Below are positions 11,560-23,300 of a DNA stretch of 64,000 bases, in pieces. The DNA is from Saccharum officinarum. Taxonomy: Eukaryota > Streptophyta > Magnoliopsida > Poales > Poaceae. The position numbers and the translations under genes were made by a program. Numbering within the stretch: position 1 is the first letter of the stretch; the number at the start of each line of letters is the position of its first letter. Below the pieces are notes generated by a model. The model was given only the letters and a program-made list of their open reading frames with translations, did no database searches and had not been told where the DNA came from. The stretch covers positions 99,149,670 to 99,213,669 of the forward strand of contig CM036159.1 of assembly GCA_020631735.1 (NCBI GenBank). Direction: 5' to 3'.

Positions 11560-11801
11560 GCCACGTTTAGATACTGAAAAATTTTCAACCCGATGAATAA
11601 TACCACTTTCGTCTTATTTGGCAAATATTGTCCAATCATGGACCAACTAGGCTCAAAAGATTCATCTCGTGATTTTCAACTAAACTGTATAATTAGTTAT
11701 TTTTTTTACCTACATTTACTACTTCATACATGGGTCCAAAGATTGATGTGATGGAGAGAGAGTGAAAAAATTTCAACTTTTGAAGTGCATCTAAACAAGG
11801 C
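11560..11801. mobile_element. 242-bp MITE, family 'CGTTTAG', copy 2
   Basis: Termini are GCCACGTTTAGAT and ATCTAAACAAGGC, flanked by ATTGG (11555-11559) and GTTGG (11802-11806), a 5-bp duplication with one mismatch. It is in inverted orientation relative to copy 1: GACCAACTAGGCTCAAAAG and AACTGTATAATTAGTTATT are reverse complements of copy-1 words. The length is 242 bp. Confidence 0.75.
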
Positions 11802-12148
11802 GTTGGCGACGTACGCGCTTGTACAAACAACCGATCTGGGAGAGGGCCTTGAATGCATCGCACCGTCGATCTGCGAGACGTACGTACGCTATCAGTATCA
11901 GCAACAACATCGAACAACAGATCGAGCACCAGGCGTTGCCTGCACCGAGATGCAGAGTCAGAACCTGGCATGCATCTCTTGGACGATAATCGGAGACCGA
12001 TCCATTTGTTTATTTGTATATATAAATATATCTTCTTCAGTTCAGCAAAGCAGGATCGGAGATATTGCTAGAGTAGAGTATGCTACGGGCACATCTATAT
12101 CAATTTGCAGATACTACAGATTTTGTACGCTAGATTTCCTGCAATCGA

Positions 12149-12228
12149 TCTTCATCCATTAGTGAGCTAGTGCCGGCCTGCGATCTCCATCCATTAGTGA
12201 GAGCTAGTGCTGCCTCTTTAGTCCTTAC
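12149..12228 (+). repeat. Short tandem duplication upstream of the NPF gene
   Basis: CCATCCATTAGTGAG followed by GCTAGTGC occurs twice about 37-40 bp apart. It lies roughly 260-340 bp before the TATA box of the transporter gene and is possibly part of its promoter. Confidence 0.5.
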
Positions 12229-12485
12229 TCGACAATTGCCACATTAACAAATTCCCTCCACGGATTCGCCTTTTAATTTTTCTCCCCAAACAAAAAACAA
12301 GGGGAAAAAATACATACCGTCAGGCTCATCAGGCACCTCTCTCCTTTGCTCGATTCGATTCGTGTGCACATCTCTCTCTCTCTCTCTCCTCAACACAACA
12401 GCGACCACTGTGAGCGGCGCCTGCCTTTTCTTCCCCTCTTTCCCATTTCCCTGCTCCTTTCTCGCCCCCTGCCTCTTATCTATCT

Positions 12486-12493
12486 TATATAAA
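12486..12493 (+). promoter_or_regulatory. TATA box of the NPF transporter gene
   Basis: TATATAAA lies 173 bp before the start codon, preceded by a CT-rich tract (TCTCTCTCTCTC near 12370) common in grass promoters. Transcription would start near 12515-12525, giving a leader of roughly 145 nt. Confidence 0.6.
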
Positions 12494-12665
12494 GACCTGA
12501 CCACACCCAGTTATTCTCAGCCTCACTCCAAGAGCGGCATGAACAATGCTGTTGCATTTGGTCAGCTACTAGCTAGATAGATCAGACAAAAACCCTCCTC
12601 TTCACTAGCAAATTAAAGGGAGTGAGACCTTCAGCCGTCTTTCGTCGGAGCGTTTGGTTACTAGG

Positions 12666-14857
12666 ATGGAGAAGAAGAGCTTAGAGTTTGAGGTTGCCGA
12701 TGACCACGAGGTGTGGGTGCATGACTCCTCCGTGGATCACCGCGGGAGGTCTCCCTCCCGCGCCACCACCGGATCGTGGAAGGCCGCGATGTTCATCATC
12801 TGTGAGTAGTCGTTGTTTAGATTGAGTTTCATGAAGCGATCAGTTGTCGTGGGGGTTTTCTTCCTAATAACATGGGGTTTTTCTTCTTCTTTTTGCCATG
12901 TAGTGATTGAGTTCAGCGAGAGGCTGAGCTACTTCGGCATAGCCACGAGCCTGATGATCTACCTCACCAAGGTGCTGCAAGAGGAGATGAAGGTGGCGGC
13001 CAAGAATGCCAACTACTGGATGAGCGTCACCACGCTCATGCCCTTGCTCGGCGGCTTCCTCGCCGACGGCTACCTCGGCAGGTTCAAAACTGTCGTCGTC
13101 TCCACCGCCGTCTACCTGCTGGTGAGCACTGATCACACCATGGCAACGAGACAACCAACAGCAGCAGCTGCTTCACATTTCCCCTCCTCTCTCTTTCTCG
13201 GCAGGGTCTGACGGTCCTGGCGACGGCGCAGCTGGCGCCGGGGCTGAGGCCCGACCACTCGCCGCGCCTGCACGAGGCGCTCTTCTTCGCGGGCATCTAC
13301 CTGGTGTCCGTGGGCACGGGCGGACACAAGCCGGCGCTGGAGAGCTTCGGCGCGGACCAGTTCGACGAGGCCCACGCGGCGGAGCGGGTGCAGAAGATGT
13401 CCTTCTTCAACTGGTGGAACTGCGCGCTCTGCTCGGGCGTCCTGCTCGGCGTCACCGCCATCGTCTACGCGCAGGAGCGCGTCGGATGGGGCGCCGCCAC
13501 CGTCGTGCTCGCCGCCGTCATGGCCGCCTCGCTCGCCGTCTTCCTCGCCGGCCGCCGGTCCTACCGCTACAGGGTGCCCGAGGGAAGCCCGCTCACGCCG
13601 CTGCTCCGGGTCGTCGTCGCCGCCTTCAGGAAGAGGGCCGACGCCGCCGAGCTGTACGAGGTGAAGCCGGCGCAGAGTGGCAAGAAGAGGCTGCTTTGCC
13701 ACACCTACCAGCTGAGGTAAGAAAGAAAGAACTCACGTTGCTTTCCATTCCCCGATCGAACGACCTTTATTTTACCTTTCACGATTGATCGATCGGCTAA
13801 ACATAAAGCGATGGTGAAATGCCGATCGTTTCCTAGAATTGACGCAACAGTCGCTAGTGCCTCGTGACGCGATCCGAGTTCATCAATTTTTGCTGCTCCT
13901 GGGCCAACAAATCTGAAGAGATCTCCGAAAAGCAAATAAAAGGAACATACAGTCGAAGCATGAGCGGTGGACCGGTTGTTGAGCGTGACGTATGGTACGT
14001 GCTGCAGGTTCCTCGACAGGGCGGCCATAGTGGAGCCCGGCGCTGGCGAGGACGCCTTCGGGCCATGGCGGCTGGCGACGGTGACGCAGGTGGAGGAGAC
14101 GAAGCTGGTGCTTGCGATGGTGCCCATCTGGGTGTGCACGCTGCCGTTCGGCATGGCGGTGGCGCAGGTGTCCACCTTCTTCATCAAGCAGGGCAGCGTG
14201 ATGGACCGGCGCCTGGGCCCGCACTTCGAGCTCCCGCCGGCGTCCATCTTCGCGCTGTCCGCGATCGCCATGATCGCCACGGTGGCGGCCTACGACAAGG
14301 CGCTGGTGCCGTACCTGCGGCGCTCCACGGGAGGTGAGCGCGGAATCAGCATCCTTCGGCGCATCGGCATCGGCATGGCGTTCGCCATCGCGGGGATGGG
14401 CGTGGCGGCGGCGGTGGAGCGGCGGCGGCTGCTGTCGGCCTCGTCCGCCGCGCAGCCGCCGTCGGTGCTGTGGCTGGTTCCGCAGTTCGCGCTGATGGGC
14501 GTGGCGGACGGGTTCGCGTTGGTGGGCCTGCAGGAGTACTTCTACGAGCAGGTCCCCGACGGCATGCGCAGCCTGGGCATCGGCCTCTACCTCAGCGTCA
14601 TCGGGGCCGGGAGCTTCCTCAGCAGCCTGGTGATCACGGCGGCCGACCGCGCCAGCTCGCGCGGGGGGCGCGCCAGCTGGTTCGCCAAGGACCTCAACCG
14701 CAGCAGGCTGGACCTCTTCTACTGGCTGCTGGCGTGCATCGGCGCCGTCAACCTGGCCTTCTACGCGCTCGTCGCCACCAAGTGCTCGTACAAGCAGACC
14801 GTCAGGGCCGGCAGGGTCGGCGACGACAAGTCCGCCGCCGGCTTCGTCGCCGCGTAG
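12666..14857 (+). CDS. NRT1/PTR family (NPF) proton-coupled transporter, NPF5-like
   Basis: A four-exon gene: 12666-12801, 12904-13121, 13205-13716 and 14008-14857. All introns are GT-AG, the frame is continuous, and the product is 571 aa, typical of the family. NPF/POT proteins are 12-helix major-facilitator carriers that move nitrate, peptides or other small solutes with protons, usually across the plasma or vacuolar membrane. Visible hallmarks are a hydrophilic N-terminus ending in TTGSWKAAMFI, the E48-F-S-E51-R52 proton-coupling motif (ExxER) in helix 1, GGFLADGYLGRF, the GTGGHKPALESFGADQFDE loop after helix 4, FFNWWN, the long basic central loop and GLQEYFYEQVPDGMRS near helix 10. The N-terminal pattern recalls the NPF5.5-5.7 clade, but substrate cannot be read from sequence. 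Codons are strongly GC-rich at third positions, as in many grass genes. It appears intact and likely expressed. Antisense frames over it are composition shadows. Confidence 0.93.
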
Positions 14858-15230
14858 GTACGGTGTGGTCATGGAACCAAGCATGCATGCACATGCCACT
14901 AGTACGTAGCTAGCTGCAGGATCATCGTGTTGATATTATTAGCGGCTAAGTAATAATATCTAGGTAATAAGAAGTGTATGCTAATTCGACTAGCTTGTAA
15001 GTCGCGTCGATCGATCGTGTTGTTGCTCTAGTGTGTCGTGTCGTGTCACACAACTGACAAGGATTGGTGTACGAGTACGACTGGCTGGCGCGTCGTGGAA
15101 TGTACGTGTACAAGTGCTGTCTGGTTCGTTGTAGCAGCGATTTATCACATGCATGAGCTTAAGTGATTACTCCTTCGGAAAGAAGAATGGCAAACGTACG
15201 TGCGCGTCGGCACTCGTCTCCTGCTCGGCG
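14858..15230 (+). other. 3' UTR and flank of the NPF gene
   Basis: The downstream non-coding sequence contains AATAATA-type words and GT-rich runs suited to 3'-end formation. Its part from about 14997 to 15212 is present again, diverged, at 18801-18981. Confidence 0.5.
14997..15212 (+). repeat. Duplicated NPF 3' flank, proximal copy
   Basis: Shared with 18801-18981 in the same order and orientation: GTCGCGTCGATCG, GTGTTGTTG, ACAAGGATT, GTACAAGTGCTGT, ATTTATCACATGCATGAGCT and AAAGAAGAATGGCAAACGT. The proximal copy has extra bases in the middle. Confidence 0.75.
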
Positions 15231-15589
15231 ACGGCGGAACGGTGGGGCACCGTGGCCTATGACGGCGTTCCATTCCCGTATATATGGCACCGGCACCAGG
15301 AAAGAAAATTTGCCGCGGGTGGCGCCGCCGCCTCGCCGTAGCGGGCATCAGGTTCAGGACTTGGGCCTTTGGGCCTTGGGGTGAGAAACTGGCAATGGGC
15401 TAAGAAGAAAAGGAACTGGAGGAAAGAGGCCGCCGAGTTGTTGGGCTAGTTTCTCAGTCTCAGTTGGACTTGATTTGCTGGGCTGAGTAAAACTAGCTAG
15501 AAACTCCAACTAGTTAACTGCAACCGAGCTCAATACTCACGTGAAAGAAAAATGATTCGTTTTTTTCCCAGACAACGAGTCCTCTGGGG

Positions 15590-15660
15590 GCGGATCCAGC
15601 GGTGGTGCACGAGGGGGGCTTGAGCCCCCTCTACCGCTGAACGCATGGAACCCCCTCAGC
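15590..15660 (+). mobile_element. hAT-like terminal fragment
   Basis: GGGGGCGGATCCAGCGGTGG followed by the self-complementary GGGGGCTTGAGCCCCC resembles the ends of TTF-type hAT elements. A sister fragment lies at 17099. No inverse partner or 8-bp duplication was found. Confidence 0.45.
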
Positions 15661-17098
15661 CCCGGACCTAATCCGGTGCAGATTTTATAGGGACTGCAAC
15701 TTTAGCAATCCCACCATCCTGATCGTCCATAGTAAATCCAAGGGCAAAGCATGGACTGCCCAATTTACTAGTCTCGACACCTATCTTCTCTACTTTTTGG
15801 AGGCGGGAAAATTCAGAAGCTTTGGCTACATGTGTTGAGAAAAAAAAACAAAGGAACTCCTAACACTAATGCTGAAAACTCTAGTGTTTAAGAAACATTC
15901 AGCTTACCTAACCAATATACACATGTGGCTGGTCTAAAGAAGAAAGAAAAGAAAAAAGGTGGATCAAAATAAAATAAATTTTGGACTGAAAAATCTCAGA
16001 AGAAAAAGAAAAACAAAGGGAACAAGAAGAATACAAGTAAACCTGTGCAACAAGAAGATGGAAGTCGTATTCCAGAATCACAAGCGTATGAATCAATTTC
16101 TAGTTTTACCCAAATTCTTATAGTATGCTTATTACACTTATCCTTTTCCATGAAAATAGCATTCTCTGTTTTCACAATAACATGATATTTTCTTCTCTGT
16201 TTTCTCAATCTTTATTTTGGTCTTTGTATCCCTCTCTTTTAAGAGTTCAAGTGTTGTTCAAGATGTCAGCAATCCTTACTCCTTGGAAGGGATAGATGGC
16301 TGAGAAAGGTCAATTATATAAGTTCAATTGACTTGACAAATTATAATATCTCAACTATTTTTTTGCAGGCTGTGTACTGAAGGCATGGCTTCTATTGGGT
16401 GATACAAGTTTTTGTACATGAAATGGGAAAGAGAACCTTCCTATGTGCAAAAGGTTCTCCATTAATCGTACTCTCTGTTGTGGATGCAAGGCTGTTGATG
16501 GTTGATGCAAAGTTTTTGTATATGAAATTAGAAATAGAGAACCTTGGTGTATAGAAAAGCATCTCAGTTTAGCATGTCTTTTGTATATGCAAGCTTTTGT
16601 ATTAAGCTCTCAAATTGCAGCAAACACATGCAGCTTGGTTCCATTTAATTGCATTATAAGATGAACGCATTCTTTTCTCTGCTCTTTATAATTTCTCCTA
16701 AAAGAAACAGAGTTTAACAGGAAGCCTTGGGGAGGGAAGGAGAATAAAATATGGCTTTGATCCTAGCCATTTGTGGCCTTTTGAATGGGTCAGATGCAGC
16801 TACTGCATATGTTGCAGTAGCAGTTGTAACTGCACCTGATCCAGGTCCCTCGGCCCCCTACCGCCATTGATCCAACGGTGGAGCGGACATGAGGCGTCGA
16901 GCAGCGCCCCCAAAACGCCGGCGCCCGGCGGAAGCGAGGCGTCGAGCAGTGTACTCGTCATTTGGCCATTCTGGAAGACCCTGAAGTCTTCGAGCTCGTC
17001 CCTACGCCTTGAGCCTTTACTCTTGCATGCATGTTCAGGGCGCAAGAGCCCGCCCATGCCATGCTACATGTGAGGATTCCTCGGATTCCTCTACCTAG
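15661..17098. other. Region without a recognised gene, possibly decayed hAT interior
   Basis: The stretch 15930-16060 is A/G-rich and reads as Lys/Arg-rich peptide words in plus frames (for example KKVDQNKINFGLK). These are reminiscent of the N-terminal part of TTF-type hAT transposases, but stops are frequent. 16390-16570 contains two diverged copies of a segment with TTTTTGTAYATGAAAT and AGAGAACCTT. No gene was modelled. Confidence 0.3.
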
Positions 17099-17160
17099 GG
17101 GCAGATCCAGCGGTGGGGTAGGGGGGCTCGAGCCCCCCTACCACCAACGATCTCATGGAG
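17099..17160 (+). mobile_element. hAT-like terminal fragment
   Basis: GGGGCAGATCCAGCGGTGGG followed by GGGGGGCTCGAGCCCCCC parallels the fragment at 15590 in the same orientation. A third short word GGGGCGGATCCAG lies at 17735-17747. No matching opposite end was located. Confidence 0.45.
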
Positions 17161-17917
17161 CCCGTGTCACATCATGATGCACTGCCTGCTGGCCTCCTGG
17201 CTCCTGTGTCACCTCAGATCAAGTGCTCCGGGTGCGGCAGTGCTCCGCCGGCGGCAGCTTGTCGCAGAGGGAGTAGCGACTGTGGTAGTGGTACGTCTCC
17301 ACTGTCGTTGGTCGTAGGAACTGTAATGGTGATCACAACACCCCAGCGTCGGGGCAGCCATGGGGTTTTGGCGGCCCCTGCGATGGGTTCAAGACAGAAG
17401 GTCTGAACTCTTGAAGGAGGGGCTGAACTCTCGTCTGAAGCTAGAGGATGGCTCCCTGGCCGCGACTTGGGCTATGGGCTTGCTTCTTCATTTCTCCACA
17501 CATTCCCACCTAGACTATTGGATTTGTTATAGCCCAATAAGGCCAATGCATTGTCGGCTTGAGGCATCTTCTCGTGAGCCTGGTGCAGCAATTGCGCGAG
17601 AGCAACTCCCGACCCCCATCCTCCTTGAGACTCATGCCATCCTGTGTTCGTAGCCCTAGAGCCAGCAGAGACGACGATCGACGGCTGCACGGATTTAGTG
17701 ACCTACGGTCGTGGGTGAACGAGGTGTAGGGCAAGGGGCGGATCCAGATGCAAACGCGACTCGCGGAGGCGGAGGTGCGGGCGGTGACGCGGTGCCACAG
17801 CGGCCAACCGCTAGTGTCGTGCCCGCCAGTAGCGTGTAGGTGCGGAGGTTCCAGGAGGCCAACGGCCTAGTCCGGGCGGCCAGCCAGCCATTAGTCCGTT
17901 TGTCGATACTATAATAC
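17161..17917. other. GC-rich non-genic region
   Basis: Several short frames exist (for example 17155-17406 and 17360-17653) but none has a recognisable domain, splice context or consistent coding signal. Confidence 0.35.
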
Positions 17918-17920
17918 TAA

Positions 17921-18130
17921 GGGCCTGTTTGATACAAAAGCTAATCACTAGCTAGCTCAAAATTAGCCGAAATTACCTCTTGTATATCCAAACAGGAGGG
18001 CTAATAGGTGAGCTAATTTTTTAAACAAGTCTTCAACTAGTTTTTAACCAACTAGCTAGCCAACCTTGATGAATTTTGAGCTAATTTTTAGCCCAACTAG
18101 TAACTAGCCCTAGCTCACCCAAACAAGCCC
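17921..18130. mobile_element. Tourist-type (PIF/Harbinger) MITE, 210 bp
   Basis: Termini GGGCCTGTTTG and CAAACAAGCCC are flanked by a TAA duplication (17918-17920 and 18131-18133). The interior has inverted words (CTAGCTAGCTCAAAATTAG and CTAGCTAGCC... / GAGCTAATTTTTAGCC). TAA targets and these termini fit Tourist. Confidence 0.82.
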
Positions 18131-18133
18131 TAA

Positions 18134-18800
18134 GTTACTAATTTTTGTTTTATTTCTCTGATTTGTGCTTGTCTTGTTGTCTGTATTTGTGCAGCATCTG
18201 GCTCACTGGGAACAGCAAACATCAGTAACCACGACACCACATCAACCAGACCAGTCAACGCCCGAAGGATAAGCAAAATAGCAAATGCTAGAGAAATTGC
18301 CCAGGTATATAAAATATTTAGGGCCGTTCTCTTGTAGTAATTACTAGTTAGCTTTTAATTGCACATTTTAATTCTCTGGCATTTTATTAAGGCCATATGC
18401 AATGGTGACAAAAGCCGCGTGGCAATTCTGTTGTAATTACTAATTAGCTTTTGGTAATTGCTTTGAGCGAAATTAGTCCACATTAGCTGAGTGTACAATT
18501 TCAATTGAGATTGTCATTTGTGATATAAACTCAAAATGACAGAAACTGAAAAGAAAAATAACATATTCCTCTCGGGATCCTTACTTGTATTTGTATAAAA
18601 CCGCTATAAACTACTACATCTTTGGAAAAAAGTGGACTTATGTTGGTCTCATCTTGCACTCTTTTTTAAGCTCCTTAAAAAGAAATTCCACCAACGCCTC
18701 TGCCGAAGGAAAAACCCCAACGTGGTCCGGACAAAGCACGACACCAGAACTAGCTACACACTTCTGCGTGCCTATGTCTTTGAGAAAACACAAATATGGC
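18134..18800. other. Non-genic AT-rich region
   Basis: A short possible exon (18194-18308, bounded by TTTGTGCAG and CAGGTATAT) has no recognisable product. Two diverged copies of TTGTAGTAATTACTAGTTAG (18333, 18431) occur. Nothing else was supported. Confidence 0.3.
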
Positions 18801-18981
18801 TAGCTAGTCGCGTCGATCGTGTTGTTGAGTAGGGTACATGCATGTCGTGTCACGACTCACAAGGATTTTGGTGTACAAGTGCTGTTTGTTTCCTTGTAGC
18901 AGCGACTTATGATTTATCACATGCATGAGCTTGTAAGTAATTGATTCGTAAAGAAGAATGGCAAACGTGCACATCGGCGCG
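18801..18981 (+). repeat. Duplicated NPF 3' flank, distal copy without a gene
   Basis: A diverged second copy of 14997-15212 in direct orientation about 3.8 kb downstream, beginning at GCTAGTCGCGTCGATCG and ending AATGGCAAACGTGCAC. No NPF coding exon precedes it: the 2.4 kb upstream hold MITEs and hAT pieces. It therefore marks either a lost tandem gene copy or a copied 3' segment. Confidence 0.75.
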
Positions 18982-19555
18982 CGCGCGCGAATCTGGTGAG
19001 CTTTTTTTTTTTTTGGAGAGAGAGAGCCTTGCTGGGTTGGGTAAAAGAAAGTTGGCAAGGAAGCTCGCTTCTTCCGTGAAAGGAAGTTGATCCTGTTTTG
19101 TTTTCGGCCCAAACTACGAATCCATGGGCCTTTCTTTCCCCTGCGCCCTCCAGGTAGAGCAGTCCCGTGCGTCCGTTTGCGCGTGCTGATACGCCGACTC
19201 ACATGGCGAAACCGACGAGGAGCTGAACGGAGATTTTTTTTCCTCAAAAATAAAGAGAGAGAGAGAGTTGGACTGACGGAGAGCTGCCGAGCGCGAGAGG
19301 TGGTAAATTATATCGACGCAACCAGCGCGCGGACGTCTGGCGCCAGCACATGTTGGGACACTCCACGGGACCACCTATCCGATACAAATAGAACGACCGC
19401 CCCCGCATCTGAAAATGAGGCCCGTTGCGCCGTCGTGCCTCGTCGCGTCGCAATCCCTCGTCGTGCCACCATCCTCTACGCGCCCGTTGGCCTCCACGCC
19501 CATCCCCACCATGTTCCGTCACTCTAAATGTCCAATGAGAAAATTTTTCATCTGA
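18982..19555. other. Non-genic region
   Basis: It holds a short CG run (18977-18990), a T tract and GA-rich simple sequence (19256-19268). Overlapping frames on both strands show no domain. Confidence 0.35.
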
Positions 19556-19559
19556 AGAT

Positions 19560-19850
19560 CTGTTGCAACACGGAGTAATGCGAGATACAAAAATCAAAAG
19601 TATTGCTTGTTTGCAACATCAGAACAAGTCTACTGTGACATCAGAAGAAGGTGACTACAACAACATAACAAAGTGCAATGTGAGAAAAGCAACATTAGAA
19701 AAAAAAGACTTAGCAACAAAGAAATATTAATTATTTGTTACAACATCAGAACAAAGCTACTCCAATGCGAGATGCAACATCAGAAAAAAAGAGACTAATG
19801 CAATAAAAAAATATTACATGTTGCAACAGCAAAACAAGGCTATTGTAGCA
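19560..19850 (+). repeat. Interspersed GCAACATCAGAA-type repeats
   Basis: Words such as TGCAACATCAGAA, TACAACATCAGAAC and AAGCAACATTAGAAA recur at least six times at irregular spacing. Subterminal repeats of this kind are common in grass CACTA and Mutator elements, but no termini were identified. Confidence 0.45.
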
Positions 19851-19886
19851 AAGCTCTTCGGAACCCTAGCCACCGCCGCGTCTCTC

Positions 19887-19990
19887 AGATCCAGAGGAGG
19901 AGGAGGAGGAGGAGGGGAAGGGCTCATATCCAGAGGAGGAGAAGAAGCGTTCAGGTCCAGAGGAGGAGGAGGGCTCAGATCTAAAGGAGA
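19887..19990 (+). repeat. GGA-rich minisatellite
   Basis: About four degenerate units of the form TCAGATCCAGAGGAGGAGGA. They encode an Arg-Ser-Arg-Gly-Gly string in one frame (19818-20309), which is judged to be a by-product of the repeat rather than a gene. Confidence 0.6.
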
Positions 19991-20304
19991 ACCGACCTAC
20001 CTCGTCGGAGCCGCCGCCGTCATCCTCGTCTCTGGTGGGAGGACTGAGAGCCATGTCACTGGGGGCGCGGGGTACCAATGGAGTCGCAAGAGGGTGGAAG
20101 GGAGGGAGCGAGCGCCGGCAGGCGGGCGGAGCGGCAGCGAACTAGGCGTGGCGTCTGTCCCAGCGGGTGAGGCGGTAGTAGAATGGAGAGGAACAACTAC
20201 AAGAGTAAGCGAGGAGAGGATAAGCATGAGTGCTGGAGACGGCGTGTGGCAGGGGCGGGTTGGTTCGACGCAACTTTGGGTGCGTCCATTCCTGTTCGGA
20301 CGAC

Positions 20305-23300
20305 TGTAACACCTCTGGTGTTATGGAGACTAAAAATTTGCCATGTCATCATATTACATTACAAAGCATACATGATTAAGTCAACTACGATGTGCATCAA
20401 CTAAAACGAATTTACATTCTTAGGTTGGATGTGCTTCTGAGACGTGTGACTCGAACAGAAAACCCTAATTTTGAATGTCACCGCAAATACTTAGTTTATA
20501 CCCTACGTAATTTGAGCTGTATGACTGTGTTATATACTAGTGTCAAGTGTAGGGTATGAACTCAAGTCCAACACGTAAAATGAAGCTTCAAGTTTGAGTT
20601 CGAATTTGGAATCCAAAACTTGTCGCGAGTTTTCTGATTCGAATTTGAATTCAAATTTGGGAAATTATTAAAAGATTTTCAAAAGTCAATTTGGTCAACC
20701 AAGAGTGGCATTTGGTCAAACATGTGATGCTTGACCCAATGATGCCCTTGGATGATGGTTTGATCACTAAATAATCACCAATTAAAATAGCAACAAGTTT
20801 CATTTTGAAATTCTTCCGAAAACCCTAAATTCAAATCCCTTGTTTTACCCCTTTTTGAATAATTCAAATTTAAGCAAAATTTGAGAAAAAGTTTAAAACC
20901 AAGTTTGTAGATCTTTTCAAGGGCTACAAGTTTTGTGTTTTCAAAGTTTCAGTGAAAAATTTGGAGTAATTTTGAAAAGAAGCAAATTTCAAATTTGACC
21001 CCTTTTTCATCCCTAAACTCAAATTTTAAAATAGAGGCAGAATTTGAAAATGGTTTGAATAGAAAAGTTGTAGGTATTGGCTAGATGTACAACTTTGGTA
21101 TTTGGAGTTTTTGAAGTTTCAATATAAAATTTAAAGTAATTTCTAAATTACCAAATTCTAGAAAAGTGTCCCCTTTTGATTTCAAATTCAAATTTCAAAA
21201 TCCAGTTCGAATTTGAGAAAGTGTTCAGCATGAAACTTGTAGAGTTTGAAATTCTGAAGATTTCATATCTTGTGAATTTTTCAAGTTGCTACATGATTTT
21301 GGGAGTAATTTGGCAAAAACCGATCAAGGGTTCATGTGTGTTGGGGGTGCTACAATGCACCGACGAATCAACGTCGGGCAGCGGACGGCATGGGCGCCGA
21401 CGAGGCGCCGTGGCCTTCCACGGCCTTCTCGCGCACCCCAGATGGCCAGCTCCAAATTGCGCGCCTTCCCGTAGCCGTGCCAAGCCCCCTGCCAGTCTAC
21501 TTAAGCGAGCCGCACAGTCGCCGTCGCTCTCCTCTTTTCCCTTTTCTCTGTTTTCACCGCCGCCTAGCTCCGCCGCTCACTGTTGCCGCCGTCGAGCCAT
21601 CTCCGGCGAAGGCAACCGCGTCAGCCCATTCGCCTTACTCCCGCGCACCTCCTCGGCCGCTCACACCAGCCAATTTCACCTGAAGCGCCCGCGCGTCCAC
21701 CTCCTTTCTCTTCTCCGGCGAGCGCAGCCACCGTGCCGCCTCACCGTGGCTAGCCACCCTCATTGCCTCTCAGCGCCTGCCAGTTGCACCGCTACGTTCG
21801 CGGTGAGCTACTCTTGCTCTCGGTCCCCTCCATTTAGTCACTACCGGCTTGTGTCGTCGGAGTGCCGTGAGCCGCGGCCACCGTGCCGCCATGGCCGGTG
21901 AGGTACTCCCTCCAGGGTGTCTGCAGCCAAGCTGTGTGTTCGAGAGAGTTCAGTTGGTCGTGTAGGTCATGATGCTCGGGTCAGTCTAGTCGGAGATTCG
22001 TCGTCGGCGTTGCGGTCACCGGCCAGCCGTCGTGTCGCCATGGCCGAGCACGGGGCGCGGGGAAGAAGAAGAGAGGGGGCGGGGAAAGGGAGCTGGGCCG
22101 GCCTGGCCATTTGCTGGGCCGAGCGAGGAGAGAAGAAGAGGGAGTCGGCCTGTACTGCCGATTTTGTTTTTCTTTTTTAAAAATGTGAATAGTGATAGTT
22201 TTTGTTTATTTCAATAGAATTTTTGTAGAGCTCCAAAAATTATGAAAATTTTTGTGTAAGCTTTTCAAAGTGTAAACTATCTAGAAAAAATATTAAATGC
22301 TAATTTTTATTACTTTTTGTAAGTTATTTAATTAGCTCAATTAAATGTTAAATGTAACTTCCAGGAATTTTAGTAATTAAAATATTAATCTAAAAATCAT
22401 GAAATTTGTTTTGACACTATTTTAGACCATGGTCAATCTATAAAAAAAAGTTTAAGCTCAATTAGATGAAGTTTAATTTATTCTTAATTTCTACCTTAAT
22501 ATTTAAGTAATTAACTAAATGTTAAATTGATAACTTTAAGTGTTGTGTGTCCTTTTTGATTGAGTGATGACCTTGGGTCATTAACCCTTAATGATCCTTG
22601 GCACCTTAATTACTTGGTTGAGCTCATGATTAACATGTTCTTTAAGAAGTAATAACGTTGCTTAATGAAGTACTGTTAGTTAGTGTTTTCTCTTGTTTTG
22701 CAACTGTACCGCGAAGAAAAGTTGTACTCAAGTTATTAATCATGGCATATCATCATCAAACATCATGTTTATCACCGCATCATGTTAAAGCATGTCATAT
22801 GCTCGTGTAGTTTCCGCTTTCGAGGAAGTAAGCGTTGTCGAGCAAGCCTCCGGAGAAGAGTTGTCTTCAGTGAATTCTGGACCAGACGTCGGAGTTGTTG
22901 AGCCTAAACCAGTCGTCTCGTCTGAGCAAGACAAGCCCCGGTGCATTTAAACCCTTCCTTGAGTTTTACAAATCGTTATCACTGGTACTATGGTTTACTG
23001 CATTAAGTAATTAGGAGTTGAGTGATAACCCAGTTGCTGCATTATCATCCTTGATTATTGTGATATCACCCTTGGTACCTGTTTTTATTGAAAAATGCGT
23101 AGTATGCTTCGCTATGCTTAATAAGTTAGGCTTTTAAACGAAATGATTATATGGCCACGATGGTATACTTGATGAATAATAAAATATAAGAATGAATTTA
23201 GGATCGGGCGGGTGGTTTGGCCACTGCTAACTTGCATTGGGAAAGGAGTCTCAATGTAGTGTTTCCGTCTTGTCAGTTAAGGACCGTTCGATGTAGTCAT

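Noticed and set aside
13133..14899. Long antisense frames (189, 191 and 338 aa) across the NPF exons
   Set aside because: They mirror GC-rich codons of the real gene, cross its introns and contain no domain.
18194..18308. Short exon bounded by TTTGTGCAG and CAGGTATAT
   Set aside because: Only about 38 codons, no family, no partner exons; splice-like words are frequent by chance.
19818..20309. 163-aa ORF with Arg-Gly-Gly repeats
   Set aside because: The repeats come from a GGA-rich minisatellite; no further coding evidence.
21176..21901. 241-aa ORF inside the long gypsy LTR
   Set aside because: It begins in AT-rich LTR sequence and runs into a GC-rich block, with Ser/Pro/Arg-rich content and no domain. 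It is explained as LTR composition.
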